This document shows positions 1 through 4,597 of a stretch of 6,444 bases of DNA, piece by piece. A program made the translations under genes and the position numbers. This DNA is from JAEHDI01 sp035455185 (GTDB taxonomy: Bacteria; Acidobacteriota; Terriglobia; Bryobacterales; Bryobacteraceae): assembly GCA_035455185.1 (NCBI GenBank), contig DATIFQ010000464.1:1-6444 (forward strand), given 5' to 3'. Numbering within the stretch: position 1 is the first letter of the stretch; every line of letters begins with the position of its first letter. The notes beneath the pieces were generated by a model. The model did not search any database, was not told where the DNA came from, and was given only the letters and a program-made list of their open reading frames with translations.

Positions 1-1
1 G

Positions 2-58
2 TTTCCGGACATCAATGAGACCGCGCACACGGTCGATGTGACGCTCGTCTTCAATTAG
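2..58 (+). CDS. C-terminal end of an unrecognised upstream gene (partial)
   Basis: The second reading frame is open from the window edge to a TAG stop at 56-58 and encodes FPDINETAHTVDVTLVFN. The alternating pattern TVDVTLVF looks like a final beta strand, as in secreted or periplasmic beta-rich proteins. Eighteen residues are too few to name a family. Codon choice is GC-rich like the downstream gene, and the stop lies 80 bases before the preferred start of the heparinase-like gene on the same strand, so the two could be co-transcribed. The first frame hits a stop at once and the tail of this frame is protein-like, which is the only support for a real gene end. Confidence 0.5.
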   Translation, partial: FPDINETAHTVDVTLVFN

Positions 59-121
59 CGCCAACCGCCAGCCAGGAACCCCGTCCCCGCTTTGGCTATG
101 CTACTGGTTTGCCGATGACCC

Positions 122-127
122 GGGGAA
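122..127 (+). promoter_or_regulatory. Weak purine-rich candidate ribosome binding site
   Basis: GGGGAA lies 11 bases before the ATG at 139. It is the only purine-rich stretch near any of the three possible starts; nothing similar precedes ATG 115 or TTG 109. It slightly favours the start at 139, but the spacing is long and the match to AGGAGG is poor. Confidence 0.25.
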
Positions 128-138
128 ATCACAGCAGC

Positions 139-2154
139 ATGCGCTCCGCGGCCGAGGGACTACTCGCCGTCTGCTTCGTCTGGGTGGCGCTGCCGGCTTG
201 TGCCGAGAACCGCCATGCGGTTCCGGGGGAACATCCCCGCCTGTTCGGGTCGAAAAACGAGCTTCGCGACCTGGCCAAACGCAAACCCGGGGCCTACCAG
301 CGCGTGCTTGGGGTGGCTCTGGAACGCGAGGGCGGCAACCACGAGCAGATGATCTCTTCGGCGCTCGTGTACGCGATCTCGGGGGACGAGGGGATCGGCC
401 GGCAGGCCCTGGAACTCACGCAGAAGTACGTGGACGGTCCCATCCGCACGGGTCACGAGACCTTCGGGCGGGATCTCGCGCGATGCGCGATCGTCTACGA
501 TCTGTGCTGGCCCCTGTGGACGCCGGAACAGCGGAACCGGTTCCACAGCTACATGAACCGCACAGTGGACGCCAACCTCAAATCCGAAACGTCCGTGTTT
601 CACAACGGCTGGTACTCGTACAAACAGTGGGGCATCGGGTTGGCCGCTTACGCAACTTACTATGAGAACAAACGTGCTCCGGAGATTCTGGCAGCCCTGG
701 AGAAAGAATTCCGTTCACGCGTGATTCCGGCGTTCAAACTGGCGGGCGATGGCGGCGGCTGGGCGGAGGGCTATTACGTCAACTACTGGTCGCACGATTG
801 GCTGGTGTTCTGCGACGTCGCCCTGCGCTGCGAGGGAGTGGATTACTTCGCAATGTCTCCTGAGTTTATGGGGAAACGTGCGCTGGCGAGTATGTTCGAG
901 AGTTATCCCGGCATCGGCGAACGCAACTCCCGGCGGCCGGTCCCGATCGGGGACAGCGGCGGGCGTGTGTTCACCGGAGAACGGGACAAAGCTCTCTCCG
1001 CCCGGCGGATCCTGGTGAATCGCTTCCGTGACGACCCGGTTCACCAGGTAGTCCACGCGTTCAACGAGACCACACCGGTATCAGGCTCGGACGTGAATGC
1101 CTATAAGGACTTCCTCTGGCGGGACACCAGCGTCCGCAAAGGCGATCTGAAGAGCTTCAAACTGTCTCACCTAAGCGCAGGCCCGGGCTTCGTTTTCGCG
1201 CGCAGTTCGTGGGAAGACGACGCCACCTACTTCTTCTTCCAGTGCGGGGACCGATTTACTTCCCACCAGCAACTGGACGCAGGCAATTTTCTGATCTACA
1301 AGTACGACGAACTGATCGGCAACGGCGGACATTTCTATTCCTTTGCCTCGGACCATGAAGTCAACTACCTGGTGAGAACCATAGCTCACAACACGATCCT
1401 GACAATGGATCCACGGGAGGTCTGGCCTGCCATTCGCGGCGGCAAGGTGACCAGCAACGATGGCGGGCAGATGCATGACTGGCCGCACCACAACGGCTCG
1501 GTGGAAGATGCGGCCGCCTGGGAGAAGGCGCGGAAACTTTACGACATCGCGGACATCCTGGCTTTCGAGGATCGCGGAGGCTATCTGTATGTGGCCGGAG
1601 ACTGCTCGCGGGCGTATTCGCCGAAAAAGCTAAAGTCTTTCACGCGCCAGATTGTGTACATCCGGCCGGGAACATTTGTGATTTTCGATCGTGTGAACAC
1701 GACGGAGCCGGCGTTCCGCAAGACGTTTCTTCTGCAGGCGATGAAGAAGCCGGAGGGGACGGGTCGGAGTTTCACGATCACGAACGGGAAGGGCCGGTTG
1801 TTCGTACAGTCGTTGCTGCCGGACGGCGCCGAGGTGAAGCAAGTGTCCGGCGCGGAACTGTACCGCATCGGCGGTCGGGATTACCCGCCGGACCACGCGA
1901 CGGGACCAGCCTCGGAATGCCGGGTCGAAATTTCCCCGTCCTCACCTCGAACCGTGGACTACTTCCTGCATGTCTTGACCGCGACGGACGCCTCGGTGTC
2001 CTCGGTACCGCGGGCAGCTGTGACAGTGGGAAGCGACAAAGTCACCGTCACGCTGCCCGGCATCAACCTTACTTTCGCCAAGGATCGTGTCGGCGGCGAA
2101 ATCACGATCGCGGGCAAGCAAACTCCCCTGCCGGCAACCGTCGTCGCCAAATAG
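139..2154 (+). CDS. Secreted heparinase II/III-like protein, probable polysaccharide lyase
   Basis: Probable exported polysaccharide lyase of the heparinase II/III fold, whose members cleave uronic-acid polysaccharides by beta-elimination. Residue numbers count from a TTG at 109. The ATG at 139 (residue 11) is preferred because it opens a compact signal peptide, MRSAAEGLLAVCFVWVALPACA, cleaved before ENRH; ATG 115 and TTG 109 are alternatives. LPAC could also be a poor lipobox, so a lipoprotein is not excluded. An all-alpha toroid-like region (about 40-330) holds FHNGWYSYKQWG (164-175) and GGGWAEGYYVNYW (215-227), where the family's catalytic Asn/His and Tyr normally sit. A beta-sandwich (about 355-600) holds FARSSWEDDATYFFFQCGD, SHQQLDAGNF (385-394; H386, D390) and AHNTI (426-430), typical of the Hepar_II_III domain. 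The usual H-x-H is H-Q-Q here. Length suits the family and the frame is intact. Substrate cannot be read from sequence; heparin itself is unlikely in a soil bacterium. Family sure, catalysis likely. Confidence 0.88.
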   Translation: MRSAAEGLLAVCFVWVALPACAENRHAVPGEHPRLFGSKNELRDLAKRKPGAYQRVLGVALEREGGNHEQMISSALVYAISGDEGIGRQALELTQKYVDGPIRTGHETFGRDLARCAIVYDLCWPLWTPEQRNRFHSYMNRTVDANLKSETSVFHNGWYSYKQWGIGLAAYATYYENKRAPEILAALEKEFRSRVIPAFKLAGDGGGWAEGYYVNYWSHDWLVFCDVALRCEGVDYFAMSPEFMGKRALASMFESYPGIGERNSRRPVPIGDSGGRVFTGERDKALSARRILVNRFRDDPVHQVVHAFNETTPVSGSDVNAYKDFLWRDTSVRKGDLKSFKLSHLSAGPGFVFARSSWEDDATYFFFQCGDRFTSHQQLDAGNFLIYKYDELIGNGGHFYSFASDHEVNYLVRTIAHNTILTMDPREVWPAIRGGKVTSNDGGQMHDWPHHNGSVEDAAAWEKARKLYDIADILAFEDRGGYLYVAGDCSRAYSPKKLKSFTRQIVYIRPGTFVIFDRVNTTEPAFRKTFLLQAMKKPEGTGRSFTITNGKGRLFVQSLLPDGAEVKQVSGAELYRIGGRDYPPDHATGPASECRVEISPSSPRTVDYFLHVLTATDASVSSVPRAAVTVGSDKVTVTLPGINLTFAKDRVGGEITIAGKQTPLPATVVAK

Positions 2155-2261
2155 CGATTCCCGCACGGGCCTCGGCGCCCTGCAAGACAGACGCGGTATT
2201 GGCCCATATCATGTCAAAGCTCGTGGAATGACCGACAACCCCGGCCCTACAGTCGGGCAAT

Positions 2262-2276
2262 GTTAACCAGTTAACC
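2262..2276. repeat. Tandem GTTAACC repeat, possible operator
   Basis: GTTAACC occurs at 2262-2268 and again at 2270-2276, separated by one base (period 8). Each copy contains the palindrome GTTAAC. The pair ends eight bases before the candidate -35 hexamer of the dehydrogenase promoter, a usual position for an activator or repressor site. A related GGTTAGC sits at 2305-2311, overlapping the candidate -10. No regulator is identified. Confidence 0.35.
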
Positions 2277-2284
2277 GAGTACTA

Positions 2285-2313
2285 TTGCCAGGATCGCCGT
2301 GTTCGGTTAGCAT
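2285..2313 (+). promoter_or_regulatory. Candidate sigma70-type promoter of the dehydrogenase gene
   Basis: A -35 hexamer TTGCCA (2285-2290, five of six matching TTGACA) is followed after exactly 17 bases by a -10 hexamer TAGCAT (2308-2313, four of six matching TATAAT). Transcription would begin near 2320, giving a leader of about 48 bases. This would let the dehydrogenase be transcribed apart from the lyase gene upstream. Support is sequence match and position only. Confidence 0.4.
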
Positions 2314-2367
2314 CGGGGTACCAAAGAAGCGCAAAGCGTCAGTCGCCGCAAACCTGGGTTCCTGCAT

Positions 2368-4302
2368 ATGAAACGGTCAATCTTGCCCGGAGGAGCGTTT
2401 CTTCTATTGATCGCCGGCACGGCTCACGCGGCCGGCCTTCCGCTGAACTTCACCGAAGCGCTGGTCGCTACCGGTATCTCCTCCCCCACCGCCATGTCGT
2501 TCGCCCCTGACGGCAGGCTGTTCGTCTGCCAGCAGGGAGGACAGTTGCGTGTCATCAAGAACGGCTCGCTGCTGGCGACTCCCTTTCTGACTGTCTCGGT
2601 GGACTCGGTCGGAGAACGCGGCTTGCTGGGCGTTGCGTTCGATCCGAATTTCGCCGTCAACCACTACGTATACGTCTACTACACGGTGCCCAGCACGCCG
2701 AGGCACAACCGGATCAGTCGGTTCACGGCGAACGGGGATGTCGCGGTTCCCTTCAGTGAGACGGTCATCCTCGAGTTAAACGACCTCACCACCGCCACCA
2801 ACCACAACGGCGGTGCGATTCACTTCGGTCCGGACGGCAAGCTCTACGCCGCCGTTGGTGACAATGCCACCGGCTCGAACTCACAGACGCTCACAAACCT
2901 GCTCGGTAAGGTGCTGCGGCTCAATGCCGATGGCACCGTGCCGTCTGACAATCCGTTCTTCAACCAGGCGAGCGGCAACAACCGCATGATCTGGGCCCTT
3001 GGCTTGCGCAACCCTTTCACTTTCGCTTTCCAGAACGGGACGACCCGGATGTTCATCAACGACGTTGGCGAGACCACCTGGGAGGAGATCAACGACGGCA
3101 TCGCCGGGTCGAATTACGGGTGGCCCGCGACCGAGGGCCCGACCAGCAACCCGCTATACCGGGCGCCGCTTTTTTACTACGGCCACGGCGGCGGGCCCAC
3201 GGTCGGCTGCGCAATCACCGGCGGTGCGTTCTACAACCCGGCGACACAGAATTTCCCCGCCGGCTACACCGGAAAGTATTTCTTTGCGGACTATTGCAGC
3301 GGATGGATCCGGGTGCTGGAGACTGGCGGCTTCACCGCCAGCGATCTCGCCTCGGGTATCTCGTCCCCGGTCGACCTGCAGGTCGGCCCGGAGGGCTATC
3401 TCTACTATCTGGCTCGGGGAAACGGCGGGCAGGTCTACAAGGTCTGGTACACGGCCAACCAGCCGCCGCAGATCACAACGCAGCCTGCGAACCAAACGGT
3501 AGCGGTCGGGCAGACGGCGACGTTCTCCGTCGGCGCGTCCGGCTCGCCGCCACTGAGCTATCAGTGGTATCGGAACGGAGGGGTGATCCCTGGCGCGACG
3601 TCACCCAGCTACACCACGCCCCCGGCTGCTTTGGCCGACAACGGCGCTCAGTTTCACTGTGTAGTAACGAACCCGTTCGGCAACGACACGAGCAGCCCGG
3701 CGACTCTGACGGTCACGTCCAACACGCCGCCCACGGCCACAATCATCGCCCCGGCCCTGGGAACGGTGTACAGCGGCGGCCAGACGATCCTGTACTCGGG
3801 TTCCGGAACGGATGCTCAGGACGGCGCGCTTCCCGGGAGCGCTTTCACCTGGCAAGTGGATTTTCACCACGACACGCACACGCATCCCTTTATCCCGCCT
3901 ACGATCGGAGCGGCCGGCGGCTCATTCCAGATCCCGAACACCGGCGAAACCTCGGCCAACGTCTTCTACCGCATCCATCTGACAGTGAGGGACTCGGGCG
4001 GGCTGACGCACTCGACGTTCCGTGACATCCTCCCACGCACAGTGATCATCACGCTCGCCTCGAATCCAACGGGCCTGCAACTCACCCTTGACGGCCAGCC
4101 GGTCACTGCACCGTTCGCCGTCACGGGCGTCGTCGGGATCCTGCGCAGCATCGGGGCGGTCACGCCGCAGAGACTCGGCAAGATCAAGTACACATTCCAG
4201 ACATGGTCGGACGGCGGCGCTGCAACGCACACAATCGCGACGCCGGCAACGAACACGACTTACACGGCGACGTTCAAGCAGGGCGGAGGCCCGCCGCGCT
4301 AG
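2368..4302 (+). CDS. Secreted PQQ-dependent sugar dehydrogenase-type beta-propeller with Ig-like, PKD-like and C-terminal beta domains
   Basis: Glucose/sorbosone dehydrogenase family; soluble members use PQQ to oxidise sugars at the C1 hydroxyl. MKRSILPGGAFLLLIAGTAHA is a clear signal peptide (cleavage after residue 21-22), which fixes the ATG despite the lack of a good Shine-Dalgarno. The propeller spans about 24-361, with ERGLLGVAFDPNF (83-95), TNHNGGAIHFGPDG (144-157; H146 matches the catalytic-base His of soluble glucose dehydrogenase), ALGLRNPF (210-217; R214 and N215 at the usual PQQ/substrate positions), then TGGAFYNP and YFFADYCSGWI. An Ig-like domain follows (about 366-450) with SYQWYRNGG and FHCVVTNPFG. 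A PKD-like domain (about 452-556) carries a His cluster, HHDTHTHPF (500-508). The final beta domain (about 557-640) ends in FQTWSDGG...TYTATF, probably for wall or carbohydrate contact. No haem CxxCH motif is present, so electrons must go to a separate acceptor. Family assignment is firm; PQQ use and sugar substrate are inferred. Confidence 0.9.
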   Translation: MKRSILPGGAFLLLIAGTAHAAGLPLNFTEALVATGISSPTAMSFAPDGRLFVCQQGGQLRVIKNGSLLATPFLTVSVDSVGERGLLGVAFDPNFAVNHYVYVYYTVPSTPRHNRISRFTANGDVAVPFSETVILELNDLTTATNHNGGAIHFGPDGKLYAAVGDNATGSNSQTLTNLLGKVLRLNADGTVPSDNPFFNQASGNNRMIWALGLRNPFTFAFQNGTTRMFINDVGETTWEEINDGIAGSNYGWPATEGPTSNPLYRAPLFYYGHGGGPTVGCAITGGAFYNPATQNFPAGYTGKYFFADYCSGWIRVLETGGFTASDLASGISSPVDLQVGPEGYLYYLARGNGGQVYKVWYTANQPPQITTQPANQTVAVGQTATFSVGASGSPPLSYQWYRNGGVIPGATSPSYTTPPAALADNGAQFHCVVTNPFGNDTSSPATLTVTSNTPPTATIIAPALGTVYSGGQTILYSGSGTDAQDGALPGSAFTWQVDFHHDTHTHPFIPPTIGAAGGSFQIPNTGETSANVFYRIHLTVRDSGGLTHSTFRDILPRTVIITLASNPTGLQLTLDGQPVTAPFAVTGVVGILRSIGAVTPQRLGKIKYTFQTWSDGGAATHTIATPATNTTYTATFKQGGGPPR

Positions 4303-4324
4303 GGTCTCTGATCGCCTTGATTCC

Positions 4325-4441
4325 TCAGCAGGCCTCCATGAGCGCCAGTGTTGCGAAGGCGCTAACCAGGAGGTAAGTCGGGCCCGTGTCGAAGGAGAAG
4401 CGGGCACCTGGATTGTAGCTACTGCCCGCCAGGTTCTTCAA
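4325..4441 (-). CDS. Possible 38-residue minus-strand small ORF or gene remnant
   Basis: On the minus strand, a frame open from 4468 down to the TGA at 4325-4327 can start at a TTG (4439-4441) and would read MKNLAGSSYNPG... ending TYLLVSAFATLALMEAC. The C-terminal half is hydrophobic and could span a membrane. It fits wholly between two genes. Against it are the rare start codon, no Shine-Dalgarno, a short length and the inverted repeats inside it. It could equally be the decayed end of a lost gene, or chance in GC-rich DNA. Confidence 0.12.
   Translation of the reverse strand: MKNLAGSSYNPGARFSFDTGPTYLLVSAFATLALMEAC
4400..4434. repeat. Two overlapping, mutually exclusive inverted repeats
   Basis: GCGGGCA (4400-4406) is an exact reverse complement of TGCCCGC (4423-4429), giving a 7 bp stem and a 16-base loop. 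ACCTGG (4406-4411) is an exact reverse complement of CCAGGT (4429-4434), giving a 6 bp stem. The two pairings share bases 4406 and 4429, so they compete. There is no T run, so this is not a standard intrinsic terminator. It might protect the 3' end of the dehydrogenase mRNA or be incidental. Confidence 0.3.
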
Positions 4442-4488
4442 CTTTGTCCGCCGAAATGATATCGGCCGCTATGTAAAAAGTTCGGGCT

Positions 4489-4508
4489 GTCAAGATTTTT
4501 GGCTTGAC
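4489..4508. repeat. Inverted repeat GTCAAG-N8-CTTGAC, possible operator
   Basis: GTCAAG (4489-4494) and CTTGAC (4503-4508) are perfect 6-base inverted repeats around an AT-rich 8-base centre. The right arm overlaps the candidate -35 hexamer TTGACT of the receptor gene, as expected for a repressor site. The left arm contains TGTCAA, the complement of a consensus TTGACA -35, so a minus-strand promoter could also start here. No regulator gene is in the window. Confidence 0.35.
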
Positions 4509-4532
4509 TCCAGGAAGAAAATGAGGTAATTC
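4504..4532 (+). promoter_or_regulatory. Candidate promoter of the TonB-dependent receptor gene
   Basis: TTGACT (4504-4509) matches the -35 consensus at five of six bases. The -10 is poor: TAATTC at 4527-4532 (17-base spacer) matches at two positions, while GGTAAT at 4525-4530 matches at four and is preceded by an extended TGA, but with a 15-base spacer. Either would give a leader of roughly 55-65 bases. The -35 and the AT-rich surroundings support a promoter region; exact elements are uncertain. Confidence 0.3.
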
Positions 4533-4554
4533 TCGATGCAATAGCAAAAGTGTC

Positions 4555-4585
4555 CCTCGCACGGGAAATCTGGGACGGCGCGAGG
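4555..4585 (+). promoter_or_regulatory. Leader hairpin next to the receptor ribosome binding site
   Basis: CCTCGC (4555-4560) pairs perfectly with GCGAGG (4580-4585), and GT at 4552-4553 can extend the stem across a bulge. An alternative pairing joins GTCCC (4552-4556) with GGGAC (4572-4576); the two cannot form together. The stem ends two bases before the Shine-Dalgarno, so folding could affect translation of the receptor. The pairing is directly visible; a regulatory role is speculation. Confidence 0.3.
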
Positions 4586-4587
4586 AC

Positions 4588-4592
4588 GGAGG
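4588..4592 (+). promoter_or_regulatory. Strong Shine-Dalgarno of the receptor gene
   Basis: GGAGG ends five bases before the ATG at 4598, a near-ideal distance. It is the only strong ribosome binding site in the window and fixes the receptor start; the signal peptide that follows agrees. Confidence 0.75.
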
Positions 4593-4597
4593 GGATC

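Larger units (their letters stand above)
2155..2367. other. Intergenic region before the dehydrogenase gene
   Basis: This 213-base gap has no convincing reading frame. Shortly after the lyase stop there is a four-base-pair GGGC/GCCC hairpin (about 2174-2187) with no T run, too weak to call a terminator. The second half holds a tandem GTTAACC repeat and a promoter-like pair of hexamers, described separately. No good Shine-Dalgarno precedes the ATG at 2368. Confidence 0.5.
4303..4597. other. Intergenic region with several inverted repeats before the receptor gene
   Basis: This 295-base gap has two parts. The GC-rich half (to about 4470) contains two overlapping inverted repeats and, on the minus strand, a short open frame. 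The AT-richer half (4471-4560) holds an inverted repeat overlapping a candidate -35 box. A leader hairpin and a strong ribosome binding site follow. No T-run terminator is visible after the dehydrogenase stop. Confidence 0.5.

Noticed and set aside
160..603. A 147-codon minus-strand open frame inside the lyase gene
   Set aside because: It is antisense to the signal peptide and N-terminal domain of the lyase and has no recognisable features.
2174..2187. GGGC/GCCC hairpin after the lyase stop as a terminator
   Set aside because: The stem has four base pairs and no T run, which is within chance for this base composition.
3120..4025. A 301-codon + strand open frame overlapping the dehydrogenase in another frame
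   Set aside because: Its product is rich in Arg, Gly and His, typical of an out-of-frame reading. The overlapping frame carries clear propeller and Ig-like motifs.
4282..4295. GGCGG/CCGCC hairpin at the end of the dehydrogenase gene as a terminator
   Set aside because: The stem is only 5 bp, lies inside the last codons (GGGPPR), and is not followed by a T run.
4451..4465. CCGA...TCGG imperfect palindrome as an operator
   Set aside because: The arms are only four bases and the position relative to any promoter is unclear.
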